Below, in pieces: positions 25,511 to 34,214 of a stretch of DNA of 64,000 nt. The DNA comes from Sandaracinaceae bacterium. Lineage in GTDB: Bacteria; Myxococcota_A; Polyangia; Polyangiales; Houyiibacteriaceae. The stretch lies in contig JACKEJ010000004.1 in the NCBI GenBank assembly GCA_020633055.1, positions 372,001-436,000 of the forward strand, read 5' to 3'. A model generated the notes under the pieces. That model saw only the letters and a program-made list of their open reading frames with translations. It ran no database searches and was not told where the DNA came from. The translations under genes were made by a program, and so were the position numbers. Each line of letters begins with the position of its first letter. Positions within the stretch are counted from its first letter, which is position 1.

Positions 25511-27673
25511 ATGGAGCCCCGCCCGTCGCGCTCGTTCCCCCTGGCGGCCAAGCTGGTCCTCGGCATGGCCGTCGTGCTCGCTGCGGCGGCCTTCATCGCG
25601 TCGTCGGTCATCTCGGGGCGAGAGTGGACGCGGCTCGTGGACGCGAAGGTCCACACGGTCGAGCAGATCGCGGCCTTGTTCGCCGAGTTCGAGGCTGCCG
25701 CGGTCTACTTCGGCGACGCCGACACCTTGCGCACCGACATCGAGCGGTTGCGGGAGACGGACGGCGTGTCCTACGGCGCGGTGTGGATGGGAGACGCCAC
25801 GACCCCCGACGCCGAGCTGCGGGTCGGTCCGGGCGCCCCCGAGGCCCCTCTCCCTCCCGCGGAGGAGGGGGTCACAGTAGGGGAGTCCAGCATCCAGGTC
25901 GCGCGCTTCGTGCGAAACCCCGAGGGGGGAGTGATCGGGCGCGTGCGCATCGACGTCACGCTCGACGCCGAAGTCGAAGCGCACCAGGCCGCCAAGGACG
26001 CCATCGCCTTGTTCGCGTCCGTGCTGGGCCTCGCCGTCGCGCTGCTGCTGTGGGGCATGCTGGGTCGCATGGTGACCGGTCCGCTGCACGTGCTGGGCAG
26101 CGCCTCGGCAGAGCTGGCCCAGGGTCAGCTCGCGCAGGTGCGCGTCGTCGGCAACGACGAGGTGGCGCGGCTGGGACACGCGTTCAACGAGATGGCGGGC
26201 GCGATCCGGGAGCGCGAGACGCGCATCGCCGAGACCTCGGCCCGTCTCCAGACGCTCCTGGATCACATGGGGCAGGTCATCCTGCTCTTCGGACCCACGG
26301 GCGCGGTCGAGGGCAGCCGCTCGCGCCAGGCAGACGCGCTCATCGGGGACGCGCCACTCTCGGACATCGGCGCGCTGCTTTACCCGGAGGGCAGCCTGGC
26401 CATCGAACGCGACGCGTTCCGCATGTGGATGACGGCAGTGTTCGAGGGAGGCCGCGCCGCGTGGGACGAGCTGCTCGAGCTGGCCCCCGAGGAGCTCGCG
26501 CTGGTCACGGACGGTCGCGAGCGCAGCTTCGCCGTGCTGTTCCGGCCCGTGTTCGAAGGCGAGCGCCTGCAGCGCGTGCTCTTCATCGGCACGGACGTCA
26601 CCGCACAGCGCGAGCTCGAGCGCTCGGTGCGTGAGAACGAGCGCGTGCACCAGAACGCGGTCGCCGCCATGCGGCGCCTCGTGGCGGGTGGCGGACAAGT
26701 CTTCGTCCGCTTTCTGGATCAGACGCGCGCGCGCCTGCGCCACATCGAAGAGGGACTGCGTGGCCACGAGCACCTGCCCCGCTCGCTCACCGGCGAGGTG
26801 TTCCGCACGATGCACACGCTGCGCGCCGAGGCCCGCTGCTTCGACCTGGAGACGGTGGGGCGCAACGCACAGAGCATCGAGACGCGCCTGAACGACCTCC
26901 GCAGCGCCAAGTCCGGCGTGGAGATCCCGGTCGACGAGATGCGTGAGCGGCTGCGCGAGCTGCGCGACGCCCTGACCCAGGCTGAGCTCCTGTTCGTCGC
27001 GCAGAGCCCCGTGGGCGAAGCCATCCTCGATCAGATCACGGTGCGCCGCAGCGACCTGCAGCAGGTGATGGAGCTGATCCCAACCGCCGCGCCAGCGCTG
27101 CGCGAGCACCTCGAGACCCTGGCCGCGCGCCCCTTCGGCGAGCTGGTGTTCCTGGTGCAGGAGGCCACGCCACGCTGGTGCGAGCGGGCGGGCATCAAGG
27201 CGCAGATCGCGATCGAGGGCCGCGAGTGCCCCGTACCGGCCTCGCTCAGCGACGTGCTCGGCGGCGTGCTGAGTCATCTCGTGCGCAACGCCATCGCGCA
27301 TGGCATCGAGGCGCCTGGGGCGCGCACGACGAACGGAAAGCCCGAGGTCGGGAGCATCCACGTCCGCTGCGAGCGCAACGGGAACGGCGTCCGCGTCGTG
27401 GTCGAGGATGATGGGGCGGGGGTCGACGAGGCGAAGCTGCGCCGCATGGCCGAGAGCAGCGGGATCGACGTCACGTCGATGAGCCTGCTGGAGCTGATGA
27501 GCGTCGCGGGCCTCTCGTCGCGCGAGGCCGCCGACGACCTGAGCGGCCAGGGGGTGGGCATGGACGCGGTGATCGCGGACCTCCGGGCCATCGACTATCA
27601 CCTGACGGTGACAACGCAGGTGGGTCGTGGTACCCAATTCATCCTCACGCAGATCGAGAGAAGGCAGCCATGA
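25511..27673 (+). CDS. Membrane sensor kinase with Hpt and CheA-type ATPase domains
   Basis: 720 residues. Two membrane helices (about 12-32 and 170-190) enclose a periplasmic sensor of about 135 residues; HAMP follows (GPLHVLGSASAELAQGQLAQ), then a PAS-like region, then an Hpt-type helical domain with the phospho-His in FRTMHTLRAEARCFD (about residue 435), and finally a HATPase domain with HLVRNAIAHGIEAPG, VEDDGAGVD and GQGVGMDAV. The Hpt-plus-ATPase layout without a DHp dimerisation domain is CheA-like, but no CheW domain is visible. Hence it is a membrane relative of the CheA group. Its stop overlaps the start of a single receiver protein (ATGA), its likely partner. Confidence 0.87.
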   Translation: MEPRPSRSFPLAAKLVLGMAVVLAAAAFIASSVISGREWTRLVDAKVHTVEQIAALFAEFEAAAVYFGDADTLRTDIERLRETDGVSYGAVWMGDATTPDAELRVGPGAPEAPLPPAEEGVTVGESSIQVARFVRNPEGGVIGRVRIDVTLDAEVEAHQAAKDAIALFASVLGLAVALLLWGMLGRMVTGPLHVLGSASAELAQGQLAQVRVVGNDEVARLGHAFNEMAGAIRERETRIAETSARLQTLLDHMGQVILLFGPTGAVEGSRSRQADALIGDAPLSDIGALLYPEGSLAIERDAFRMWMTAVFEGGRAAWDELLELAPEELALVTDGRERSFAVLFRPVFEGERLQRVLFIGTDVTAQRELERSVRENERVHQNAVAAMRRLVAGGGQVFVRFLDQTRARLRHIEEGLRGHEHLPRSLTGEVFRTMHTLRAEARCFDLETVGRNAQSIETRLNDLRSAKSGVEIPVDEMRERLRELRDALTQAELLFVAQSPVGEAILDQITVRRSDLQQVMELIPTAAPALREHLETLAARPFGELVFLVQEATPRWCERAGIKAQIAIEGRECPVPASLSDVLGGVLSHLVRNAIAHGIEAPGARTTNGKPEVGSIHVRCERNGNGVRVVVEDDGAGVDEAKLRRMAESSGIDVTSMSLLELMSVAGLSSREAADDLSGQGVGMDAVIADLRAIDYHLTVTTQVGRGTQFILTQIERRQP

Positions 27674-28053
27674 GCACCAAAGGAACGATCGTCGTCATCG
27701 ACGACAGCGAGATCGTGCTCGAGCAGATTCGAGCGGAGCTCGAGCCTCTCGGGTACACCGTCAAGACGTCCACCCAGACGGTCGGCACGGCGCGCCTGCT
27801 CGTGGGGGCCGACCTCGTCATCCTCGACATGCACATGCCCGGGCTGCACGGCGGTCAGGTGCTCGAGAACCTGCGCGCCGCCGCAGACAACATGCAGACC
27901 CCGCCACTCTTCTACATGTACACGTCGGACCCTGCCGAGGAGGCGCGCTTCCGCGAGTACGGCTTCGACGGGGCGTTCACGCAGAAGGGCAACATCGGCT
28001 CCCTGACGCGTCAGCTGGGCGCCGCCATGCGCCTGCTCAAGCTCAAGCGCTGA
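27670..28053 (+). CDS. Single-domain response regulator (receiver)
   Basis: 127 residues, one CheY-like receiver. Acid pocket IVVIDDSE, phospho-Asp in VILDMHMPG, Ser/Thr switch in MYTSD and Lys in FTQKGN are all present. No output domain. Translationally coupled to the kinase gene, so it should take phosphate from that kinase's Hpt His and signal by protein contact or act as a phosphate sink. Confidence 0.92.
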   Translation: MSTKGTIVVIDDSEIVLEQIRAELEPLGYTVKTSTQTVGTARLLVGADLVILDMHMPGLHGGQVLENLRAAADNMQTPPLFYMYTSDPAEEARFREYGFDGAFTQKGNIGSLTRQLGAAMRLLKLKR

Positions 28054-28109
28054 CGCTCGCGTCCGGTGGGGCCCGGCTATCCACTAAGCCTTGAAATTTC
28101 GGCCTCCGC

Positions 28110-28139
28110 TTGAATCGGATGGGTGAAATGTCCTATCCT
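28110..28139 (+). promoter_or_regulatory. Possible -35/-10 promoter before the lipoprotein pair
   Basis: TTGAAT (28110-28115) and TATCCT (28134-28139) are separated by 18 bp in a locally AT-richer stretch, 28 bp upstream of the ATG at 28167. Weak match, by eye only. Confidence 0.3.
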
Positions 28140-28166
28140 GCGCGAGCCCACCGTCAGGAGTTCGTC

Positions 28167-28802
28167 ATGCGACACGTGCCCGCCCTCGCTCTGCTCACCA
28201 CCCTCACGCTCGTCCCCGGTTGTGGCGGCGAAGACGGTGGCTCGACCCTCGCGTGGCAAGGCGCCGAGCCGCACTTCGTCGTTCAGGGCACCATCGATGG
28301 CCGTGACCTCGACCTGGACCTCGATGAGACGAACGCCACGATCACCTGCCAGCGCGAGTACATCGTGCCGCTGGTGGACGGCGTGGAAGATCCGTCGATG
28401 GCCGCCTTCGTGGAGGTCGAGCTGACCGCGCTCTTCACGTACATGGGGCAGGAATACGAGTTCCAGGTGGAGCTCAAGGAGCACGACCTGCAGAGCGACC
28501 CGGAGGGCACCATCGTCACGATCACCCCGCGCGTGGACACCATGCTCCCCCCGCCCGACCAGGTGTGGCTCGAGTTCGAGTGGGAGTCGGCTGATCTCCT
28601 GGACGAGTACGAGCAGGCGGCGCAGCAGGGCACGGTTACCCTCCAGCTTCTGAGCGGCACGCCGCCCACGAACAGCAACATCATTCCGGACGACACGGGC
28701 ACCATCGGCGTCACCGCGTCGGCCGTGTGGTCTGCGACCGAGCGCCTCGAGTTCTCCATCACGGCGGACTGCATCGAGAACGACCTCGAGGTCGTCGAGT
28801 GA
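28167..28802 (+). CDS. Lipoprotein of unknown function
   Basis: 211 residues. The start at ATG 28167 follows CAGGAG at a good distance and opens the signal peptide MRHVPALALLTTLTLVPGC with lipobox VPGC at residues 16-19. The mature part is acidic and beta-rich with two Cys (ITCQREY, ADCIEND), probably a disulfide. No family recognised. The next gene overlaps it by 4 nt and encodes another lipoprotein with a similar outline (Cys pairs, long beta-sandwich-like stretch), so the two may form a complex or be distant paralogues. Confidence 0.75.
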   Translation: MRHVPALALLTTLTLVPGCGGEDGGSTLAWQGAEPHFVVQGTIDGRDLDLDLDETNATITCQREYIVPLVDGVEDPSMAAFVEVELTALFTYMGQEYEFQVELKEHDLQSDPEGTIVTITPRVDTMLPPPDQVWLEFEWESADLLDEYEQAAQQGTVTLQLLSGTPPTNSNIIPDDTGTIGVTASAVWSATERLEFSITADCIENDLEVVE

Positions 28803-29440
28803 GCGTGACCCGCGTGATCGGCGCCGGCCTGGTGCTCGCGGCCGCGGGCTGCGTCTCGCCTGTGGACATCACCACGGCCTACGAGGACGAGGTCTACCTG
28901 TGCGACGAGCCGGCGCTCTACGCGGAGCGCGTCGCGGCCTGCCGTGCGCTGCGTGACGCGGGCGACCCGTGCAGCGGGGTCTTCTCGTTCGAGGGGTCAC
29001 TGGACGGTGTGCCCGTGGTCGTCGATGCGGATCTGGTCGAGGTCAACACCGCGAGCCTGCGGCTTCCGGACGACAGCCTCGTGCGGAACGGCATCGACCT
29101 CTTCGGAGACTCACCCTACTTCTCGTTTCGATTGTCCGTGGGCAGCCTCGGAGACCCCGACACGCGCGCGGACGGGGACGTGACGCAGGACGTGCGCGTC
29201 TCGCCGCCGTGCGAAGACGGAACGCGTGACGACCTGGTGGACGTCTCCATGCGCGTCATCGCCGCCGGTGGGAGCTCGGACGACAAGCTCGTGTCGGGGA
29301 CGCTGACCATGACGCGGCAGACCACGGAAGAGCACATCGGCGCGTTCGAGGGAGCGTTCCGTGACGGTAGCTCTCTCAGGGGCTGCTTCACTGTGTTCAC
29401 CGACCAGGCGAGCGTGGAGCTGCTGCAGCCCTGCGACTGA
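28799..29440 (+). CDS. Lipoprotein of unknown function, partner of the previous one
   Basis: 213 residues from GTG 28799, overlapping the upstream stop (GTGA); GTG 28805 is an alternative. Signal peptide VIGAGLVLAAAGC gives a lipobox AAGC. Six further Cys (LCDEP, ACRALRD, DPCSG, PPCEDG, RGCFT, QPCD) suggest a disulfide-bonded outer-membrane or periplasmic protein. No family recognised. Its last 44 bp overlap, tail to tail, the 3' end of the membrane protein gene on the other strand. Confidence 0.72.
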   Translation: MSVTRVIGAGLVLAAAGCVSPVDITTAYEDEVYLCDEPALYAERVAACRALRDAGDPCSGVFSFEGSLDGVPVVVDADLVEVNTASLRLPDDSLVRNGIDLFGDSPYFSFRLSVGSLGDPDTRADGDVTQDVRVSPPCEDGTRDDLVDVSMRVIAAGGSSDDKLVSGTLTMTRQTTEEHIGAFEGAFRDGSSLRGCFTVFTDQASVELLQPCD

Positions 29441-30962
29441 CCACACCCTGGGAGAGCACGAAGAGCGCGCGCGCGCCCAGCACCACAATCAGCGGCTCGA
29501 CGAGCACGCGAAAGCGCTGGTTCTCGCCCAGCTCGACGAGGTTCACCACCACCGACACGAACACGATCGTGAACACACCGACGCGATAGGTGACCGCCCG
29601 CGCATCGCTGCTCCGGCGTTCGTGGAAGGCGTACGCGACGCAGGCGAGGATGCCGAGCAGGGCCCACCAGCAGGTGCCCTTCCACTCGTCCCAGTGCGGG
29701 CGGTGACGCTCGTCCGGGGCCGCACCGTACAGCAACCGATCGTACACGTCGGTCCACCTCTCGATTCCCGCGCGGTTGCGCGCCAGGAACCAATACTGGC
29801 TGGGTGCCTTGATGTAGAGGGCGAACGCGCGGCGCACGCTCAGCAGGTAGATGCCAGGGCGCTCGCGGATGACGGTGAGCGAGTCGGCGAGGTAGGTGTG
29901 CGACAGGCCGAGGTAGGCCTCGTGGTTGAGGTTCAGGTGGTTGCTGGGGCGCACGGGAGCCGAGAGCGCTGGGACGTCTGGGTGTGTGCTGTCCGGGAAG
30001 ACGCCGCGCCGCGCGTAGACCTCCGGGGGCGAGAACGGGGGGATGTCGGCCAGCGCGCTGAGCGCTCCGTCGCGCATGAACGCCTCCCGTTCGCCGGGGG
30101 GCAGCGCCTCGACCGTGAGCTTGGCCAGCGACATACCGAGCCACGACGACGCCGCCGGGCTCCCGAACACCATTGCGTTCTTCACGTGCAGGCCACCGAC
30201 CAGCACCAGCACAGGCAGCGCGAGCGCCAGCAGGACGCGACGCGGGTGTTCGCGCAAGGACCACGCGAGCAGGGCGACCACCGCGAGCGCCCACGTGATG
30301 TGCAGCGCGCTCCGCACGTAGCAGGCGCTGCAGACGAGCGCAGCCACCGTGACCAGGCGCGCGGTGGTCGGCCGCTCGAGCGCGAAGGACACCGAGAGGA
30401 CCAGCAGCAGCAGGATGACCGCCGTGGGGTACGTGTAGAACAGCCACGACTCGTAGAGGATGGCCGTGGGGCTTGCGATCCATGCGCACGTGAGCCCCAG
30501 CGACAACCCGCGAGGCAGCGCGAAGCGGCGCATGAGCGCGTACATCCCGAGCAGCAGGCAGACGCCGTCGAGGCGGAAGAAGGCCTCGAGGATCGCGGGG
30601 GCGTGCTCCTCCCCGCCCAGGCGCAGCGCGAGCGCCAACACGGCGTTCCAACCCGGGGGCTGCGCGTGCAGGTGATAGAGACTCTCGAAGGGCCGCTCGA
30701 GCAGCCACTGCACGTCCAGGTACTGCCAGAAGTACGTGAGTGGGCTCGCGTCGAAGCGCACGCCGAGGCGCAGGTAGAGCCAGCGGGACGACGCGAACAC
30801 CAGGAGCAGGATCAAAACGTCCACCATGCCCTCGCGCGAACGGGGCGTGGCGCCGAGCACGCCGCCGACTCCGTCGGGCGAGGTCGATGTCGCCGCGCCG
30901 GACGGTGCGGGCTCGCTCGCGGTACGCGGCGTCACGGTGCCGGCGGGCTCGTCTTCGCTCAT
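29397..30962 (-). CDS. Multi-pass GT-C-like glycosyltransferase (GT39/ArnT-like)
   Basis: 521 residues with about eleven hydrophobic helices. After a 45-residue Ser/Thr/Pro-rich leader come helix 1 and the first periplasmic loop RFDASPLTYFWQYLDVQWLLE, with an Asp at the place of the GT-C catalytic acidic residue, then PPGWNAVLALAL, which resembles the 'qPPl...l' motif of GT39-type enzymes. It would use a polyprenyl-phosphate sugar donor in the periplasm, but acceptor and sugar are unknown. Convergent with the lipoprotein pair (44-bp coding overlap); downstream on the same strand of the 2OG-oxygenase gene (33-bp gap), so probably in one operon with it. Confidence 0.7.
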   Translation of the reverse strand: MSEDEPAGTVTPRTASEPAPSGAATSTSPDGVGGVLGATPRSREGMVDVLILLLVFASSRWLYLRLGVRFDASPLTYFWQYLDVQWLLERPFESLYHLHAQPPGWNAVLALALRLGGEEHAPAILEAFFRLDGVCLLLGMYALMRRFALPRGLSLGLTCAWIASPTAILYESWLFYTYPTAVILLLLVLSVSFALERPTTARLVTVAALVCSACYVRSALHITWALAVVALLAWSLREHPRRVLLALALPVLVLVGGLHVKNAMVFGSPAASSWLGMSLAKLTVEALPPGEREAFMRDGALSALADIPPFSPPEVYARRGVFPDSTHPDVPALSAPVRPSNHLNLNHEAYLGLSHTYLADSLTVIRERPGIYLLSVRRAFALYIKAPSQYWFLARNRAGIERWTDVYDRLLYGAAPDERHRPHWDEWKGTCWWALLGILACVAYAFHERRSSDARAVTYRVGVFTIVFVSVVVNLVELGENQRFRVLVEPLIVVLGARALFVLSQGVVSRRAAAAPRSPGR

Positions 30963-30995
30963 GGGCGGCGCCAGTCTACACGAGCACGTCTCGAC

Positions 30996-31826
30996 TCAGC
31001 GCGACACCAGCCGCGACAGGCGCTCGCGTGCGCGGCGGACGCGGGCCCCTTGGCGCCGCACCTCGGTCAGCGCGCGCTCGGCCGGCATGAGCACGTAGCG
31101 CTTCAGGCTCTCGTCCGGCCGCGCGCGGAAGATGGTGGTGTGGTCCACCCCGCGGTAGTCCGAGGGCGCCTGCTCCGTGTAGTAGTAGACCGCGAACGAC
31201 TGGCGCACGGTCCCCGGCGGGCAGCGCACCTCCTCCACGCCGTGGAAGCTGCGCTCGCTGGTCTCGAACAGCACGCAGCGGTTGAGCACGGGGGCGAGGC
31301 AGTTCGCGCGCTGGGTGACGGTGTCGTTCCAGAACTCGACCCCGCCGCCCCAGGCGGGCTCCCAGGTGGGGTTCAGGTAGAGCAGCAGGTTCAGGCGGCG
31401 ATAGAGCTTCTGCGACTCGAGGTAGTTGAAGTCCACGTGCACGTCCAAGCGCCCCCGCGGTCCCGTGACGTGGATGCCGCCGCCGGCCAGCGTCGGGTCG
31501 TAGCGCAGCCCCTCGATGCCCGTGATCGCCGCCAGGGCCGCCAGGAACGCATCGGAGCCGAGCGCCTCGTTGAGCTCCTGCACGGGCACCGGAAAGCGCG
31601 ACGCATCCGTGATCTGGATCTTGCCGTGCTCGTTCACGCCCTTGAACTCGTCCCCCAGCTCCCGAGCGCGCTCGAAGGTCGGATACGCGGCGGCGATGCG
31701 CGCCGCCGCCGCCGGATCGAGGAAGTTGTCCAGCACCACGTGCGGGAACGGCTGCGCCGCCCGAAACTGGGCGTTCAGGCGGGTGAGATCGGCCGGGGTG
31801 AAGGGCGTGATGAGCGGCGTTTGCAT
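30996..31826 (-). CDS. 2OG-Fe(II) oxygenase (prolyl-4-hydroxylase-like)
   Basis: 276 residues from ATG 31826 (MQTPLITPFTPADLTRLNA). Iron ligands are visible as H-x-D in LDVHVDFNYLE and the distal His in SERSFHGVEEV; the 2-oxoglutarate-binding Arg is in GTVRQSFAVYYY. Between lies LNLLLYLNPTWEPAWGGGVE, the family's core strand. Enzymes of this kind hydroxylate side chains of peptides or sugars and recur in polysaccharide gene clusters. Divergent from the GNAT-like gene at 31942; followed by the GT-C-like gene on the same strand. Confidence 0.87.
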   Translation of the reverse strand: MQTPLITPFTPADLTRLNAQFRAAQPFPHVVLDNFLDPAAAARIAAAYPTFERARELGDEFKGVNEHGKIQITDASRFPVPVQELNEALGSDAFLAALAAITGIEGLRYDPTLAGGGIHVTGPRGRLDVHVDFNYLESQKLYRRLNLLLYLNPTWEPAWGGGVEFWNDTVTQRANCLAPVLNRCVLFETSERSFHGVEEVRCPPGTVRQSFAVYYYTEQAPSDYRGVDHTTIFRARPDESLKRYVLMPAERALTEVRRQGARVRRARERLSRLVSR

Positions 31827-31941
31827 GAGCGTTGACGGAGGCGTGGGGTCGGTGGCGGGGCGCGGCCACTGGCGTGCGCACTCGTGTGCGCCATACTGAC
31901 CTTTCCCTACATGGTCTCGGACCCTAGGGCAACGTGCACTC

Positions 31942-33108
31942 ATGGCCATCGCGATCGTCCCCCACAGCGTCGAGCGGAAGCCCCTCGTCGAAGCGTTCAA
32001 CGCCGAGCTGCGCGCGGCCCAGTCGCCGTGGGGGTTTTACGTGGACCCGGTGCCCGCCTGGATCCCGAAGCAGCGCGACGACCAGCCCGTGTGGCGGGAG
32101 CTGCACCTCGCCGTGGAGCGCGGGGCCGGGGCACAGGGTACGGAGGGCGCGCCGGAAGAGCGCTGCGTGGGCGCCTATGGGCTCAAGCCGCAGGTCTGGC
32201 GCGTGCACGGGCAGGAGCACGTGGTGGCGGACTGGCAGGGGCCGGTGTCGCTCGGCGCCATCGACAACCGCTACGCCGCGCTGGGGCTGCGCCTCTTGCG
32301 CGACATGAAGAAGAAGCAGCCACACCTCTACAGCTGGGGCCACGGCGGCGGCGACGAGCCCATCGTGCAGCTGCTCACGAAGATGGGCTGGATGCTGTAC
32401 GACACGCCCTTCGTGTTCCGCGTCTGTCACGCGGGGAACTTCCTGCGCAAGAACGCCTACCTGCGGCGCGACCCGCGGCGCGCGTTGGCGCAGGACGCGC
32501 TGGCCGCGACGGGGCTGGGCGCGGTCGGGTTCTCGCTGCTGCACGGCGGGCTGCGTGCACGCTCACGCAAGCGCTTCACGGCGGAGGCGCAGGTGGTGCC
32601 CTCGTTCGGGCCGTGGGCAGACGCGCTGTGGGAACGCGCCAAGGATCGCTACGCGGCCATCGCGGTGCGCGACGCGTCGGCCATGAACACGCTGGTGCCC
32701 AGCGAGCACCACACGCTCGAGTGGCCTGCGCCCACCCGGCTGCGCGTGGTGCGCGGCGGCGAGACGCTGGGCTGGGCGGTGGTGGTGCACAAGCGGCTCG
32801 AGGGGGACGCGCGCTTCGGAGATCTGCACGTGGGTCAGGTGGCCGACTGCTTCGGGCTGCCGGAGCACGCGGGCGAGGTGCTGCATGCGGCCTTCACGCA
32901 CCTGCGCGGGCTCGGCGTGGACCTGGTGACCGCGAACCAGTCGCACCCGGGGTGGGTCGCGAGCTACGCGGACAACGGCTTCGTGGTGATGCCCAAGCGC
33001 CGGCTCTTCTGCGCCTCCCCCGAGCTCCAGGCGCTGCTGCAGCCCTTCGAGCAGACGCGCCGCGGCCTGTTCCTGACCAACTTCGACGGCCACGGGCCGA
33101 TGCTCTAG
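31942..33108 (+). CDS. GNAT-like acyltransferase-fold protein of a polysaccharide locus
   Basis: 388 residues, no membrane segment. Two GNAT-like halves are suggested by ERCVGAYGLKPQVWRVHG and by LRVVRGGETLGWAVVVHKR followed by VGQVADCFGLPEHAGEVLHA; GVDLVTANQSHPGWVASYADNG fits the C-terminal acyl-CoA fold ending in 'l...Gf'. A Lys/His-rich central segment separates the halves. Related proteins occur in exopolysaccharide clusters, where a role in acylating a sugar or carrier-bound intermediate is plausible. The call rests on overall pattern; no catalytic residue can be assigned. It is 80 bp upstream of the diiron oxygenase. Confidence 0.55.
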   Translation: MAIAIVPHSVERKPLVEAFNAELRAAQSPWGFYVDPVPAWIPKQRDDQPVWRELHLAVERGAGAQGTEGAPEERCVGAYGLKPQVWRVHGQEHVVADWQGPVSLGAIDNRYAALGLRLLRDMKKKQPHLYSWGHGGGDEPIVQLLTKMGWMLYDTPFVFRVCHAGNFLRKNAYLRRDPRRALAQDALAATGLGAVGFSLLHGGLRARSRKRFTAEAQVVPSFGPWADALWERAKDRYAAIAVRDASAMNTLVPSEHHTLEWPAPTRLRVVRGGETLGWAVVVHKRLEGDARFGDLHVGQVADCFGLPEHAGEVLHAAFTHLRGLGVDLVTANQSHPGWVASYADNGFVVMPKRRLFCASPELQALLQPFEQTRRGLFLTNFDGHGPML

Positions 33109-33117
33109 TCCCCACCT

Positions 33118-33173
33118 TTCGCTGCTCCCGCCGCTGCTCCCCCGGCCCGCTGCTCCCGCGCCCCGCTGCCCCC
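33118..33173. repeat. Short CGCTGCTCCC direct repeats in an intergenic gap
   Basis: CGCTGCTCCC occurs at 33120, 33132 and 33148 with a variant CGCTGCCCCC at 33164, flanked by CCCACCTTTC and CCCACCTCTC. Pyrimidine-rich spacer between two co-directional genes; no hairpin evident. Confidence 0.6.
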
Positions 33174-33188
33174 ACCTCTCGAGGACCC

Positions 33189-34079
33189 ATGTCGACAGCC
33201 GCTCCCGCCCGTACCACCAAGTCCGCCTCCGACGTGGCCGTGCGCCTGACCGCGCTCTCGCGCGAGCGCGCCTGGGACGTGTACCGCGACATCGCGTGGC
33301 CCGAGGCGCTGACCGGCGAGCGCTACTGCATGGCGCCCGAGCTGATGAGCGTTTGGGGCACGGAGTACTGGGACACACTCGACGAGGCTCAGCGACTGCG
33401 GCTGTCGCTCTACGAGTGCGCCAACTTCTTCAGCCTGACGCTGCAGGGCGAGCGGCCGCTGGTGGCGGGGCTGAGCGACCGCCTCTACTCGAAGCGCGTC
33501 ACCAAGGAAGGCACCGAGTACCTGCACCACTTCCTCGACGAGGAGAACAAGCACATGGTGATGTTCGGGATGTTCCTGAACCGCTACGTGGGCAAGGTCT
33601 ACCCCGAGAAGAAGGTGGCGCTCGAGCGCAGCTACGCCAAGGGCGAAGAAGAAGTGATGTTCTTCTGCAAGGCGCTCGTCGTGGAGGAGCTGGGCGACTA
33701 CTACAACATGAAGATGATGAACGACGCGCGCCTCGAGCCCATCGTGCGCGAGCTGAACGACGTGCATCACCGCGACGAGTCGCGGCACATCGCCTTCGGT
33801 CGCCTGCACCTGGCGGAGCTCGCCGCGCACTGGCTGAGTGAGTGGAGCGACGAGGTGCGCATGCGCGTGCAGACGTGGCTGGCGCAGTACCTGAAAGCCA
33901 GCTGGGCCGACTTCTACAACCCCAGCATGTACCGCGACGCGGGGCTGCCCGACGCGTTCAAGCTGCGCACGGCGGTCATGGCGCACCCGGCGAGCGCGGC
34001 GCTGCGTACGCAGGCGAGCGCCAAGCTGGTGCGGCTGTTCTTGGACTGCGGGCTGCTCAGCGAAGCGCCGGCGCTCTGA
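33189..34079 (+). CDS. AurF-type diiron oxygenase
   Basis: 296 residues. Iron-binding motifs of the AurF/CmlI-like ferritin superfamily are visible: FLDEENKHMVMFGMF (E-x2-H), VVEELGDYYN (E) and HHRDESRHIAFGRLH (E-x2-RH). AurF-type enzymes N-oxygenate arylamines or hydroxylate carrier-bound aminoacyl groups; which reaction applies here is open. Nearby are a discrete carrier protein and adenylation enzyme, so a carrier-tethered substrate is a reasonable guess. ATG 33189 gives the leader MSTAAPARTTKSASDVAVRL. The gene ends 136 bp before the convergent ABM gene. Confidence 0.88.
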   Translation: MSTAAPARTTKSASDVAVRLTALSRERAWDVYRDIAWPEALTGERYCMAPELMSVWGTEYWDTLDEAQRLRLSLYECANFFSLTLQGERPLVAGLSDRLYSKRVTKEGTEYLHHFLDEENKHMVMFGMFLNRYVGKVYPEKKVALERSYAKGEEEVMFFCKALVVEELGDYYNMKMMNDARLEPIVRELNDVHHRDESRHIAFGRLHLAELAAHWLSEWSDEVRMRVQTWLAQYLKASWADFYNPSMYRDAGLPDAFKLRTAVMAHPASAALRTQASAKLVRLFLDCGLLSEAPAL

Positions 34080-34214
34080 GGGCGCTGCGTCCCGCTTTGC
34101 CGCGCGTCGCCGCATGGCGTTGGCGGTCGCCTGAACACTGCGCCTCGGCACGCGGGTGGGCACCGAGTCGCAGACCGACCCACGCGTGGGCCGGGACCCG
34201 AGGGTAGGCGGGGC

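Noticed and set aside
34179..34190. Perfect palindrome CCCACGCGTGGG as a terminator
   Set aside because: No loop and no T-run; too short to form a terminator hairpin. Left as a curiosity between convergent genes.
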